The notes beneath the pieces were generated by a model that was given only the letters and a program-made list of their open reading frames with translations, did no database searches and was not told where the DNA came from. From contig CM052355.1 of the NCBI GenBank assembly GCA_028551475.1, positions 25,261,580 to 25,325,579 of the forward strand: 64,000 nt of DNA, read 5' to 3'. The position numbers were made by a program, and so were the translations under genes. Positions 45,309-58,218 of the stretch are shown here, piece after piece. This stretch comes from Casuarina equisetifolia (lineage: Eukaryota > Streptophyta > Magnoliopsida > Fagales > Casuarinaceae). Each line of letters begins with the position of its first letter. Within the stretch, counting starts at the first letter, position 1.

Positions 45309-46705
45309 TAGATCCTAAGTCACCTAAGAAGGGGGGTTGAATTAAGTGTCTCCCTTATTTTTCTTTTATAAACTGACTTTATCATAAGTTATAAAAATTC
45401 TATGGCTATCAAAATCAAATATGAAGTTATCAAAGAAATAGAAGTATACCTAATAGAAAACATTATAATCACACAAATAAGGATACACACAAAACCCCTT
45501 TTTAAGTGAATCAAACTCCTTAATTTAAGTCCTACTCCACCTCCTTTAGTAAAGCACTAAAGGGTCCTTTTCCTTTCCAAAAAAGAAAACAATTTCTCTT
45601 TGTGTTTACAATGGGTCAGCAATCTATGGATTACAAATCAGAACAAGAAAATCAAACAGTAAAACAACTCAACTAGATGATCAATACAATTAAGCTTATG
45701 ATGGTGCTGAAAAGAAAAAACCCAAAGTTAGGTAAAACACTAACCTTTGGATTTTGAGATTGAAGCAAAATATAAACAATATAATCAAAACAATGATTTT
45801 GCTTCAATACAAAGCTTACAGAGATTAGAAAGCCTTCAGGAAGGAATAGCGCTTGAACTTGAAGAACTCTTTCTTTTTTATTCTTTCTACTCAAACTATA
45901 TTTTTCACACGAGTTTTCTTCCTTTTATAGAAGTAGTCGGCCACTAACCCATCCTGTGGATTTCTTATCGTTGGAGATTCTTCCCATTGGCTCAAGTCTC
46001 AATCTTCGGTGAAGTTAACGGCAAATCTACATCTGATTTCTTCTTTTAAATTTGAGAGAGAAAAGGAAAGAGACATTTAAGACTTTTCTTCCCTATCTAT
46101 ATATTTTCTTCTTTTTGACTTCGAGAGAGAGAAAGAGAAGGAAAGAGACATTTAAGACTTTTCTTCTTTTTGACTTTGAGAAAGAGAAGGAAAGAAACAT
46201 TTAGGACTTTTCTTTCCTATCTATATCTTTTCTTCTTTTTGACTTCGAGAGAGAGAAAGAGAAAGAGACATTTAAGACTTTTCTTCCCTATCTACATCTT
46301 TTCTTCTTTTTGACTTCGAGAAAGAAAAGGAAAGGGACATTTAAGACTTTTCTTTCCTCAGCAGTTGAACGGCATCTTTATGCTTTGTGAGTTCTCAAGT
46401 TAGGTCATGTGAAGTAATGTATGGGTCTCACATAAAACAGGCGGGCTACACATGGGCTTCATCTTGGTGTCACGTGGACTCTTCTAGTAATTTTGACTAA
46501 AACCTCTTGGGTCATAAGTTCACTTGATTGGTGTAATAATAGACTTGGGCACAAATGAGTTGACCATATATTATCCTACCCAAGAACAATAGTAAAGTAA
46601 AAATGTATCAAATATAAACTATAATTATTTTATAGCTTAATTGTTTTTCTTTCCTTAATACCAATCATCAAAAACATTATATTTATAAAAAAGATGAGAC
46701 TTTAC
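45309..46705. mobile_element. nested insertion within Copia-5 RT
   Basis: The RT reading stops after LITKNSEE at 46706 and resumes at about 45305 with the conserved MKDLG-type region. The intervening ~1.4 kb begins tcctaagtcacctaagaagg, a phrase common at the ends of plant LTRs. It has no coding remnants, so it may be a solo LTR or non-autonomous element. Confidence 0.5.
46054..46358. repeat. minisatellite, about five units of 50-75 bp
   Basis: Units combine a purine run (gagagaaagagaaggaaagag), acatttaagacttttctt, an optional ccctatctata, and ttttcttctttttgacttc. Unit starts are at about 46071, 46146, 46196, 46266 and 46335. Confidence 0.88.
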
Positions 46706-48935
46706 CTACATTATAACTTCCTCACTATTTTTAGTGATAAGCATGTCATCAATATAGAGAAAAACAACAACGACAGTTGACTGACATCTAAGTGTGAAAA
46801 GAGCATAATCATGACAAGATTGGTTGAATCCAGCTTCAATGAGAGCAATCGTAAACTTGGCATACCATTGTTGTAATGCCTGCTTAAGTCCATAAAGAGA
46901 CTTAAGTAAACAACAAACCTTTGGTTGTTCTATCAGGGTAGTCCAAATCCCTAAAAGTAAAGACATGTACATCTCCTCATGTAAGTCTCCATGGAGAAAT
47001 GCATTATAGACATTCATATGGTGAAGCAACCAATGAAACATCGAGACCAAGATCATGATACATTTAATAGTGATCATCTTAGCCATTAGCGAGAAAGTAT
47101 CCTAATAATTAATGCCATAGTGTCGAGTAAATGCCTTGGCCACAAGGCAAGCCTTATACCTTTCAATAAATCTATCCGTATAGTACTTCACCTTGTAAAT
47201 CCACCTATATCCAATTAGATTACAACCTAGTGGCAAATCTACCAACATCCACATTTGATTAGCCTCCAATGGATGAAGCTCATTAGTCATAACATCCACC
47301 CATTTAGGATCCCGAACTACCTCATGATAGTAGTGTGGCTCCTTAAGAAAATTAAGACATTGAAAGCTTGGTGTGTGGATGATAAGTTATCAAGAGTCAC
47401 AAATTGTGAAATGGAATATGGGATATTGCGAGAGCCTACAAAATGAGTTTTAGCAGGATCAGAAGGTACATGATTGCAATGATAATCTTGAGTCTAAATG
47501 GGAGGTTTAAACACATGTTATGAATGTCAAACAACTAGTGTAGAAGCTGCTGGTATATCCTTAAAGGGTGAGTCCAAAGTGGGTGAATCCATAATTTCAA
47601 TATTTGATTAGAAAGGTGCAAAGGTATTCTAAAGAGGTGAAGAGGGTAATGATGCAACATGAATAGTATATAAAGGAGACATATTATAAGTGACAAGCTG
47701 AAAGACAAACACAAAAGTGGAAGACTCATTAAAAGCACTTGCTTGCGATGCAGAATATGGATATTGATCAAAGGAAATAAAGTACTGGCATCCATGAAGA
47801 AATGAACAAAATGAACAAAACCAACCAAACAAAGACACAAATTACTTCAGCTTTTGAACCAAAAGAGAACATGAAGTAAGGAGAGAAAAAAAAATACCAA
47901 ATGCACCGAAAATCTTAACTTAGCTCTTTCATACCATCTAAGAATTAGAATGTATTTAAGATTAATGAGAAACACATGAATTTGGTGAAGAACTAAATTC
48001 TCTATATTTGCTTAATTGGAGAAAATACACCAAAAGAATACCATATATAGTTAGGGCGTCGATGCCTACACATGGGCTCAGGTTATCCGACTTGAGCTCA
48101 ACTAACAAAGAATGAAGGCCCAAAGGGCCGATCCAACAACCCAAATACTATACATTTTACAGATCACAACAAAACTTTGGGTCATTAAATGTTGCAGATT
48201 GCCTACGATTGATTATGGTCTCAAAATATAACATGTTCTCTTTCAATTTGCTCAACCTTTTTCCTATTGAGTTGTTGACAAGCAAAATATAAGACTTGAC
48301 AAGCTTACTTGAAATTAGCATACAAAAAGAACAAAACCACAAACAACTCACCAGAGAAAGCATTTGATTGATTGATTCACTTCAAAGCCAAATTTTGAAA
48401 TGTTTGACTTCACATTATTAGCCTGCATGCAAAATGCATTGCAAATTAGTATGAATATACTTTTATATATACGCCAGGTGCAGCCACTAGTGTTTGAATA
48501 TAGTGATTGCAAAAAAGAAAATTCCAGATTGGACAAGAGATGTTGATACGAAATGGTACAATTATCTAATGTGATCCTAACAAGAACAACACATTCACAT
48601 GAGAGGCAATTGGATCCACTGCAGGTGCAACGCCTCGTTCAGAGAGAAATGAAGTGCATGATCTTCTATCATATAATAAGACCCACAATTGGGTGGACAG
48701 CATCCCTTGTTTGACTTCAAACGTGTTTGTGGAGAAAAATAAAAGTTTGGTACCGCATTTGCGGAGAGCTTGCCCGTTTCCAACTGCCCTTTCAGCTGCT
48801 GGTCCAATTTGTCCAGCCTTTCAGTTAGACGCCTCTTAGTTGCCTATACAAATTGGAAATTAAACCGAGGTGAAGTTACCATCCGCGAAAGCTGTAAAAC
48901 AGCAAAGCAATACTACTTACCAAACTACATTAGAA

Positions 48936-49935
48936 TGAAGGAATGAGATATCAAAAGTTCACGCAAACAAAACAGATACGATACGCACAGCATTACCCGG
49001 GCCTATGAATTGTTTGAATTTGCTGTTACTAAATCATCGAAGACAAAAGTTCTATATTAAAGAGATAAAAAAATAATAATAATATTTAAAAGTAAAAAAA
49101 CGGCTTTCTTAACTAATGAGCTAACTTTAGATGTGTAGGATAACTTTTACTTTATCTCGTCCAACCATGAATTTAATGGTATACTCAATGTATGGGCTTA
49201 TAGTTTTTAGGAAGGCAAAAATGTCACATAAAAAGAAAAAGGTCTTTGAAGTAATATTTAGAAATTAAAAAAAAAATCTCACCCACTAATAAACTAACTT
49301 TTAGATTAGGTTTTGATCATATTTAACGTAAATAGGATCAAATAAAACCACCTCACAAGATGAAGAAAAGAAAATAAAAAATAAAAAATTTAAGTTCAAA
49401 TTATTATTTTTTTAAATCTGTGATGCAGAGATAAAATCCACCAAACTTCAAACGAAAAGATTGGATATTTCGAAGATACTAAGCTGTCTTAGATTCAAAA
49501 TGAAACTTGATTCAAGCTCATCTACAGGAAACGACAAAGGAAAATTTTTATCGCCAAAAAGTTGACAAAATTTTTTTCTTTTTATGTACAGGAAACCTGA
49601 AAATCAGAGAACAAGAATAATATAACAAAATCTAAAGCCCATATAACCTATTCTAAATAAGGAATTCTGTATATTCTGTATATTTGTATACATAGAATAT
49701 AGGAATATTCTAATGTCCGGAATAGCAACATAGTTAGTGTATCTCTCTATCATTAACTAGAGAGAATAAAGAAAAAGATTCTAAACAGAAGATTGTATTC
49801 CACCTTGTGATCTTCGCTATAGATGTTAAGCGATCTTCGCTATGAATGCCCAAGAACAGTGTTTTTTTCTTGTTCTTCTTTTATTCACTTTCAGGAGTCT
49901 GTGTTCTTAATTTAGCTCTAGATCTGGTTTCTGAG
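48936..49935. other. AT-rich gene-free stretch where a UGT would be expected
   Basis: No UGT sequence or other gene was recognised. The next feature on the right is the UGT upstream module, which here lacks its UGT. Confidence 0.5.
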
Positions 49936-49939
49936 ACTG

Positions 49940-50860
49940 AAAGTAACAGATCAGAATATCCAAAAGCACTGGCCGCATCATATGCGGGAGACAATTCACA
50001 TTAGAATAGAAATTCATGCTCTTTGGTGAAAGCATCGATGGTGCTTTCATCAATCGACCACAGCAGACTCGCACTAACAATTTTTTTAAAGCAAGACACT
50101 TCTCGTACTAGGGTACGGACATCGGCTGAAGCTTTTGATCGAAAGCTTGCACCTGCGGACATGAAGTCATGGAAGCAATACGGTGCAAAACATCAACATG
50201 TAACAAAGATTCTTTGAAAGAAGACATGGTTTTAAGGCAAAGAACAGAGGTAAGAGCTCCCGTTATTTCTAGTCTACAATGGAATCATTTATCCATGAAT
50301 AAGTTATTTTTTGTTCTTGATTTTGATTTCCTAATTCAAGATTTTTCTTTTCCTTGGAGAATATAAAACTTTCTCTTATTTCTTTTGCGTGATGTTTTTA
50401 TGTTAAATAATATTTTCATTTACATTAATATCAAAAAGCCGTTATGACCCAATTTTTTATTTTATATGTATTATAGAGCAACACAAATTCTAGAGAAAAC
50501 TAAAGGTCTAGATTCCATATGCCTTTATAAAATTTTTTAAGAAAGATATAAATTTTCTAATATGATATCAAAATTTATAATTTGGATAAATAAAATTTTA
50601 TGTGATTTATGATTAAAGCACTAGGTCCCTCTGTAATATTATTCACAAAACTTACAATTTGTGATTAAAGTGCCAAAACTTATAATGTGTTGTAAAATTT
50701 TATATATTATCAAAGACCATAGCATGGAAGTCTCACAAGCATTTTGTATAAAACATTCCAATGCAAGAGTAGCAATAGATGCCAAATTCAAGTTCTTGCC
50801 TTTGTACTCCACTCTGAATGCTTTCCTGTGTGAACTCGTAACTCACAATTAATGCGAAGA
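49940..50860. repeat. UGT upstream module, copy 5 (orphan)
   Basis: Matches the modules upstream of UGT3 and UGT4, from cagaatatccaaaagcac through the acatgaagtcatgg phrase and the AT-rich spacer. No UGT is attached to it. It leads into the peptide gene at 51252. Confidence 0.75.
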
Positions 50861-51188
50861 TAACCGATCAAGGTTTTCTCCCTTCACCACTCATCCAACT
50901 CGGTTGTATAGTGACGCAGGGGAGAGAAGTTGGAAGTAATTGTTGAAGTTCCCGAGCATTGAACCTGTTGATAAGATTCTGAGGCCATTTAAGGACTGCA
51001 AACTGACTTCTTAAAGTAGATTCACAAAGATTCAAAGATTGTTTGGCAAACAATTAACTACCGTTTGTTTTCTTGCTAAAGGTGGCCGAATCATCTCGCC
51101 TGTAATGGGGTGGCTAATCTAGGATGGAAAGATGGTTTGGCAAATAACTCCAGAAATAAATTTTCTAAAGGTGGCTTGATCCTATCAC

Positions 51189-51196
51189 TATAAGTA
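51189..51196 (+). promoter_or_regulatory. TATA box of cysteine-rich peptide gene, block 3
   Basis: CACTATAAGTA lies 63 bp before the ATG at 51252. The surrounding phrase (taaaggtggcttgatc) is shared by all three blocks. Confidence 0.6.
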
Positions 51197-51251
51197 AGGG
51201 GGCTCTGTCTGGTTTAGACCATCCCTTTCATTTCATTTCATCTTACCAAAT

Positions 51252-51410
51252 ATGGAGAAACTCTTTCAAGTTGCTATCATGTTGATGCTGGTGCTCCTTG
51301 TGATCATTTCCACAGTCATGCCATCTGCCATGGGAGGCAAAGCAAGCGAAGACGTAAATTGTCCATGCCCCAGAATTCCTGACTGCTGCCTTGCAAAAAT
51401 CAATTACTGA
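51252..51410 (+). CDS. small secreted cysteine-rich peptide, 52 aa (block 3)
   Basis: The frame encodes MEKLFQVAIM followed by a Leu/Val/Ile-rich core and PSAMGG, a textbook signal peptide. The mature peptide is about 23 residues (KASEDVNCPCPRIPDCC and then LAKINY). Four Cys form the pattern CxCxRxPxCC. The ATG is the first after a TATA box 63 bp upstream, which leaves a ~30-nt 5' UTR. The length is far below ordinary annotation cut-offs. It aligns without gaps to the copy at 40977-41129 up to the stop codon. Two disulphides are possible in the apoplast. I know no named family with this core; defence or signalling is inference from size, secretion and sequence diversity. Confidence 0.7.
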   Translation: MEKLFQVAIMLMLVLLVIISTVMPSAMGGKASEDVNCPCPRIPDCCLAKINY

Positions 51411-53056
51411 ACTTCTCTATGGCTTATATCATCTTCTTAGTGCGAATGATGGAAGGTTCAGGTTCATGAGACGGCTACTGAAACCGGTATTTCGATCTCC
51501 ACCTTTGTGAATGACTAGTTTGAAAGATGTGGAGAGTGCTACCTCCAGATGTGTAGCACAAAATGTTATTGAATAAACCAAGTTTTTATAATGGCTTCAG
51601 TTTTCTTTTTTTCTTTTTCATAAATGTATCAGCTCACCAAAAGGATATTACATTCTAATGGTAATATCCTCTTGGAATACTAAAACCTGTTAAAGCTTTA
51701 AACTCCTTCTCCTATGATGTCTTTTAATTTAAGACTATTTCTTGTTCAGGAAGTTCAATGTTTGGAAAATCAGCATCATTTTTATATTTACAAAGTCTGA
51801 CCCCCAATATCAAACCCAACTTTATAGAGTATCAATCACAAAAGTTACATAAAAGGTATGTTTTAGCTCTTTCAATAGCTTTCTTGAGGTGGCAAAAAAA
51901 CATGTTGATCCGTTTCTGACTTTTCTTTCTTAGATATATTGAAAACTAAACACTTCAGATTCATCTTTTGCCATGCCAGCTTTGAATCATCATCGGTCAA
52001 ACATGGAAAGCCATCACACGGAACACGTGCAAACCTAGCTTTTTATTTTATTTTATTTTATTTACTTTATACTTTCTTTTTAGGTTTTTTGTTTTGCTTT
52101 CTTTTCGGTTTTCTTAATGATTTGCTTTGGGAGTTACAATTGAAGTTTTACAACTAGAAAATTGAATAGAAGATACGTGAAATGATCCATGAGCCAAAAC
52201 TATACGAGATAATTTGTCTTTTTTCTTCTATTTTGGGTTAAATAATTCAGATTTTTTTTCAAGAGGTTCAGAAGCCAAAACCAAATGAGCTAGTTCTCTT
52301 CCAAAATCTCGTGTTTGTTTCGGAATAGTGCCACCATGGTCTTCAAAGGACGGTTGATTCGGATGGAAATTGTGCATTTGTACAATTTAAGGGGAATGGA
52401 GCCACAAGGCCTTGAAAACGAAAATTAACCAAATTCTGACAAGCATTAATAGGAATAGCTAAACACCAAAGTGGTTAGGCTCTTTCAGTAATCTTTAGGA
52501 GGTATCGCCATGACCGAAGGGACATGGAAGTGATGTTCTTCCTAGTCACACTAATCCAATCTTTGCCCAGCTGGTTCAAAACCCCGAGTTATAACAAACG
52601 ACGCATTTAGAATGCCAAATCATGCGGAACTTCATTAGCTATTATTCAACATGTATCAGTCAAACATGACATCAATACAGAGTCTTTGTGGAGAACTGCG
52701 AAAAATTATGAAGCATAACTGGAGAAGATAGGTTTTTGACAGAAGGCTAAACTCCCATTTGAGCAGCAAGAATGCCATTCTCAAATTGTTTGAACAAAAT
52801 TTAAGTCTCATCAGCACCACCGAGATGATGGTGCTTTATTGAGCGTGTGTAACATTTTTGAAATATATACTTGGGGTAAAATGCTGTAACTGTTTTACAT
52901 TTTCCAGATGGAGATATGTAATGGTAGCACTCGGAAACACTTATTACCGAGAAGCAAATTTGGAATGCCTTCGGACCATGAACGTGCAAGGGAAAAAAAA
53001 TCAACAACATGATGAATTATAAATAAATAAATAAATAAATTTGAGCCACTAATATC
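51411..53056. other. 3' flank of peptide gene and spacer to DUF1664 gene
   Basis: Positions 51411-52180 align with the flanks of the other two blocks. From 52180 to 53056 I see no gene; an (AAAT)n run lies at 53021-53041 next to the DUF1664 stop codon. Confidence 0.55.
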
Positions 53057-56000
53057 TTAGCCCAAAGATATTCCAACGGGATATGACCTGTGTATTCTAT
53101 TTTTGGGCATTAGAACTTTTTCCCCAGGAAAGTTGTCAAGATCATTCTTCCTTGCACTTATCATTGATTTGTCGATCACATCCAAGTCCTTACTTTCAGC
53201 AATGAATTGGAGACCCTGATCAAAATCGTGAGACAATGTTATTTTTGTATGCGACCAGGAGAGCACTAAAGAATGAGAGTGAAGGATACCTTGGGAGATT
53301 TCTCCTCAAATTTGATTGTGGAGTGACTCGCTACCTTATCACCAGTATCCTGCCAAAAGCAATGAAGTAGAAGTTTGTAATTTTAAGGAGTTTAAAGATA
53401 AAGAGTCCATGATACGTTGGTACCCATCCAATGGTCACGTAAATAAACAGAACATGCTCAGTACTGCCATCAAGAGTTAATACTAAATCCCAGTTAGTAC
53501 ACAATTTTAAATCCTTTGACTCTTAGTCTCAACTATGGATAGAACAATCACACAAATGTAATGTCCGACCTGAAAAAGTTTAGTATTTCGCGCATCTTTG
53601 AAGCCTTCAGCCGCTTGGCAGAGATACCAAACACCAGTGTTGGTGACATCCTGTATGACATTGGGAAGAAAATAAAGGAACAATCAATCACAGCAAAACT
53701 TTGGTTGTAGCAGAATGCCCTGCCCTCAATTTGATTACGGTATCAGAAAAAAACCTGTTTGCTTTCAAGAAGCTCCACCTTTACTTCCTGTTGAGTTGTT
53801 GACAAACATAACATTAGGAATCTGTTAAACTTACTTGAAATTAGCGCACAAAAAGAACAAAACCACAGACAACTCACCAACCCAGATACCATTTGATAGA
53901 TTGATTCAACTTCAAACCCAATTTCTGAAATGTTTGACTTCACCTCATTAACCTGCATGCAAATACACTGCAAATTAATATAAATATACTTCTATAAATA
54001 CGCCAGGTGCAAGTGGTGCCACTAGTGTTTGAACATAGTGACTGCAAAAAAAGAAAATTCCAGATTGGACAAGAGATGTTGATACGAAATGGTACAATTA
54101 TCTAATGTGACCCTAACAAGAACAAAACAGTCACATGAGAGGCAATTGGATCCACTGCAGGTGCAATGCCTCACTCAAAGAGAAATGAAGTGCATGATCT
54201 TCTATCATATAACAAGACCCACACTTGGGTGGACAGCATCCCTTGTGTCTTATTTGAATTGAGATGTTTCGAGAAAAAGAAAAGTTTGGTACGTTATTTG
54301 CAATGAGCTTGGTCCTTTCCGTCTGTTCTTCCACCTTCCAGTCCAAGTTCTCCAGCCTCTTACTTAGGTGCCTCTTAGTTGCCTATACAAATAGGTAATC
54401 AAACAGAGGTGAACTTACCATCAGTAAAAGCTTATTGGACAACAGCAAAGCAATGATACTTACAGCGAGTGCTTCATGGACGTTCTCTAATTGTCTGGAC
54501 ACAGTTGCAACAGCGTTTGCCATGTTGTGCTTTGTTACAAACATTATATCAGAAAGAGACCAACCCTGCAGAATGGAGGAACGAGATATCATATGTCCAT
54601 TAAAAAAGCCAACAAGAATAGCTGTTGTTTCTACAGTACCAATCGTGAGAGAACAAAATTGGTTGATCTTGCTCAAAAGTCAAACCCTAACCTTCCACCA
54701 CATGTAGCAATATCCCATGGCTCCAAGTGCAGCAGCAGGCACCAAGTAAGAGGCATAACTCGCTGTATGCACATCAAAACATGTAAGTATCCCCATATAG
54801 TTAACCTCCACTAATAAAAAATTTATGTGCGTTTAAGGGCGCCACATCCTTTAAAAGTAATTAAAAAAATTAAAAAGGAGTAAAACTGCCCCGGATAGTA
54901 GAGAATCTGATGGGATGTCCTAGATATAGATGGCTGGGAAGCAAAGATAATGACTGTAGAAATGAAAGGGAAAACTACGGCCTCACCGAATAGTGAGTGT
55001 GGAAAACTTACACTGTTTTCTAAACAAATACAGATTTTTCGAAAATCATTAATCAATAACTCATGAGACAAAACATTTTGGAGAAAAATTTCTTACATTT
55101 TTTTAATTCTAGGAAAACAATTCCTTAATACTTTAGGTGTAATAACTTATTAACTAAGTAAAATTAATAAGAAAATATAGAGAGAAGTGTCCACATAACT
55201 GCTTCCAAGGGAGAAGAAAGATAATCATGCAACAATTTCCATCTAACATAAAAATAACCGTACAACCATCACAAGAAGCTAATGATGCCAGTGTGATTAC
55301 CCAACCAAATAAGAGGTCTGTGCAATCATCTTAATTAAATTGGATGACTACCAATCATTCCTCTCCTTTATTATAAATAGTCCCACAATCACTCTTTTTT
55401 TTCATTTTCTTTTTTTCATTTTTGTATGACATGGAAGCCAATTCTATATCTATCTGTGTTTCCACAAACACACTTTTTTTTTTTTCCCTGTGAAAACACA
55501 ACCAAGGAACTCTAATGAGTGGAATCAACAAAAATCATTTTCTCAAATATGGACTCCGCCAAAGATTCTTCTCATCTTTACATTACATCAAAGCACTTTT
55601 TCAAAATAAAACCAAAAAATACTTGGAATCAGTCAGAAATATACCATATAATTTGGTAGATAAAAAATATCTTTTTTTCCTAGTCAGCAATTATGAGTAA
55701 TTGAAGGGGTGAGGACAAAATACATCAAACAAAGGCATAATCCTTTAAAAATAAAAATACAATGGGTTAAAAAAGAAGATGGCCTTATTTGATGAAAGGC
55801 TTAAGGAAGAATATGAAGACAATGGGTAGGAAAAGTGACCCCACTGATTTACAATTCATAATAAAGAAGATACAATCAAACAACATACAATTTGATGTCG
55901 AATTCTCATTAAAGATGGTTACAGGATGCGATACAGATAGCTCCCTAATTTCTTGAGCCAGTTGTCGAATCTGAAGATCAAAAGTAAACAAGCAAATGAG

Positions 56001-57539
56001 CATAATAAATCCCACCATTTATGAAGATGGACAAATATAGATCACCTAATTACTAAAGCATTTTATACCAAACAGAATTTAGGAACTAATTTTTGTAAGT
56101 AAATTACATGTGGACCTAGTCATATATGAATCTAAGACTTTACACTCATCCCAATCTTAGGAGTGAAAAGGAAGAGTTATTTTATTCAAGTTAATTAACT
56201 CTAACTACCTTAGCATAACTAGCTAAAGCACTTGAGGCAAGAGCACCAGCATGAATGTAATAAACTAAACACCACCTTTGTGAAGAAGTATATGCATAGA
56301 TCACTTAACTAATAAAGTGTGAAAGATTTACCAAAATAAGGACATTTGTTTTATTTGTAAGTTACACATGTATACACTAACATCTGAATCCACAACCTAA
56401 TTAATTCTCTATCCCATCATTACAAGCAAGAGATTGCAGCCGATCAATTTTAAATACCTTAACAGAACCAACTAAAGCAATTGAGCCAAGAGAGCTTAAA
56501 CACATGGGAGCATAACAAACCAACTACCTCCAATATATAAATACATATAGACAGATCACTTAACTAGGCATTTCAACCCAACAATATGCAATAATGTTTA
56601 GAACATTAGTAAAAGATCAAATTCACAATTTCCCATTACCTTATAAATTTTGTGATAAGTAATGATCTCACCTAATAACAGTAAAGACGCTAACTTTGAG
56701 CCATGACACTACAGTTGAACTACATGTTAGTTAAATATTCAATATGTCAGATCTCACTTACTGAGAGGAGTTTGAGCTCACACATAAGAGGGAGTATTAA
56801 GATATCATGTTTTATTTACTTAAATTTTTGGAATACAAGATAATTTCATATTGTTGGTACGTCATAAATGCAATATATGAAACCCCAGGCCTTGCATTCA
56901 CTCCATCCCGTTCATAGAAACAGAAAATAAGTTCTATTCAAATCATAGCTCATCAATCTAATTTAACTGAAATAACTGAGAAAAGCAATTAAGATAAGAG
57001 CACTCAAGCATTTGAGCACAACAAAGTAAACGCCAATCTTGTCGAGATGAATATTGAAAAATCACATTGAACAACGACAGAATGAACCCAGCACATTGCC
57101 ACATGAGTTATCGAGTATAAATTAATCTTTCAAATCACCAGAATACTACTAGGGTTGAATTGATTTGAAGGGGATTAGTTCAGTCTTGGATACCTGTGCT
57201 GCAAGAACTGCAGTGTCATACTTGTGAGGCGTGCCCTCAGCTTCATTCACACCCTTCAGCAATTCCTGAAGCTGGGCTATGACATCCGACAGTCTCCCGC
57301 TCCTCAAAACAACCGATCCCGTCAAACCTAAACCACAAAACAACAACCGGATCATTTTTTGTACAAAAAACAAAACTTTCCCCAACGAATCCATTAACTT
57401 ACATAACATCGAACGTCTTAGAACTAGTTCACATCGAATTAAAACGATGGCTCGGAGATATAATATCACGAAGGAAAATCCTACCTGCTCCGACAAGGAC
57501 AAGAATCTTGGAGGTTGAAACCCCAGCCTGTAACGCCAT
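53057..57539 (-). CDS. DUF1664 family protein, complete 11-exon gene, 313 aa
   Basis: Exons, in coding order: 57485-57539, 57194-57327, 55889-55970, 54692-54762, 54464-54565, 54293-54382, 53878-53952, 53755-53787, 53570-53650, 53290-53349, 53057-53215. All junctions are GT-AG and keep frame, giving 313 residues. The protein starts MALQAGVSTSKILVLVGAGL, the typical DUF1664 N-terminus. It has one likely membrane segment (about residues 95-111, YLVPAAALGAMGYCYMWW), then a long coiled-coil region (about 125-215; ATVSRQLENVHEAL, KRLENLDWKVEEQ, VKVELLESKQ), and ends HRSYPVGISLG. The molecular function of DUF1664 proteins is not established; some database entries carry a bZIP-like label from the coiled coil. 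The exon 6 donor (AAC|GTACC) is the least typical. It is the parent of the fragments at 21.8 kb and 44-49 kb. Confidence 0.9.
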
Positions 57540-58218
57540 GTTCGCTGCTTTCCACAACCCCAGAGTAAGGTACTCAAGACGCGAACGCCATTGACCCGTC
57601 TACCCCAAGAAAAAAAGTGATGTTTTTGGCATATGGACGAGATTCAGTTTTCGAACATCTGGGCGGTCCCAAACAGACTTTTGCTTCAGTCGGTTTTTCC
57701 TATTTCTTTTTCTATTTTTTATTTTTATACACGGAAGCAACAGGCTTTATCTTTGCCAAAACTTAAAACCCAGGAATAAAAGGTCAATATATTCAAATAA
57801 AAGTTTTATGGGTATCATAATCAAGCTCATGAGGTCTAATTTCTTTTATAGTTATCAAAGTAAATTTTTTATTAAACAACTTATTTTTTCATACTTTAGT
57901 TCAATAACTTCAGTACTAAATTAGTAGAGATTTAGTAGTGAGTTAAAAAACACTTAATTAAATAATTTTTACAGATAATATATTAAAATAATAAAGAGAG
58001 TTTAAAGAAAAATATGTGGCATTCTCGACATTTCAGAAGGAAAAGTCTTCGTGTGATTGCTTGAAACTGGAACACGTAAGAGCACCGTTTCCTCCGCCAG
58101 GGAGGTTGGGGCAGGCAATGCCCCCAGTGCTTTGTCTTCCTCTCTTTTTCTCCTGTTCTGAAACACGAACAAAACCAAATTCATCACAGTTTTGCAAGTA
58201 CCGTACTTGCAAAGTCCA
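57540..58218. promoter_or_regulatory. 679-bp divergent intergenic region
   Basis: The DUF1664 gene starts leftward at 57539 and the BPI/LBP gene rightward at 58219. The middle (57720-58010) is AT-rich. No unambiguous TATA box was picked out for either gene. Both promoters must lie here or within the first introns. Confidence 0.6.

Larger units (their letters stand above)
44154..48161 (-). mobile_element. Copia-5: internally deleted copia element
   Basis: LTR-like ends are at 44154-44368 and 47937-48161, flanked by aatca (44149-44153) and gatca (48162-48166), a target duplication with one mismatch. Next to the left LTR is a polypurine tract on the minus strand (TTGAAGGGGG). A worn primer site (TGGTATGAAAGAGC) adjoins the right LTR. 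Pol remnants on the minus strand are YRWIYKVKYYTDRF (47299-47102), [29 protein letters not shown] and LYIDDMLIT (47086-46706), and RNase H SWKTKKQAIVSQS (44834-44646). Gag, protease and integrase are deleted. About 1.4 kb of unrelated sequence (45309-46705) interrupts the RT. Confidence 0.85.
44010..48935 (-). pseudogene. DUF1664 gene fragment, block 2, split by Copia-5
   Basis: Remnants of exon 9 (about 44021-44103), exon 8 (48231-48270), exon 7 (about 48346-48424, reading NNVKSNISKFGFEVNQ) and exon 6 (about 48750-48842, reading ATKRRLTERLDKLDQQLKG) align in order with the complete gene at 53057-57539. Exon 5 is deleted. Exons 8 and 9 are separated by the Copia-5 insertion. Frames are interrupted, so this copy is dead. 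Confidence 0.82.

Noticed and set aside
57149..57577. 142-codon minus-strand frame starting MSTLLWGCGK
   Set aside because: It reads through the first intron of the DUF1664 gene in a mixed frame; the spliced exons 57485-57539 and 57194-57327 give the proper N-terminus.
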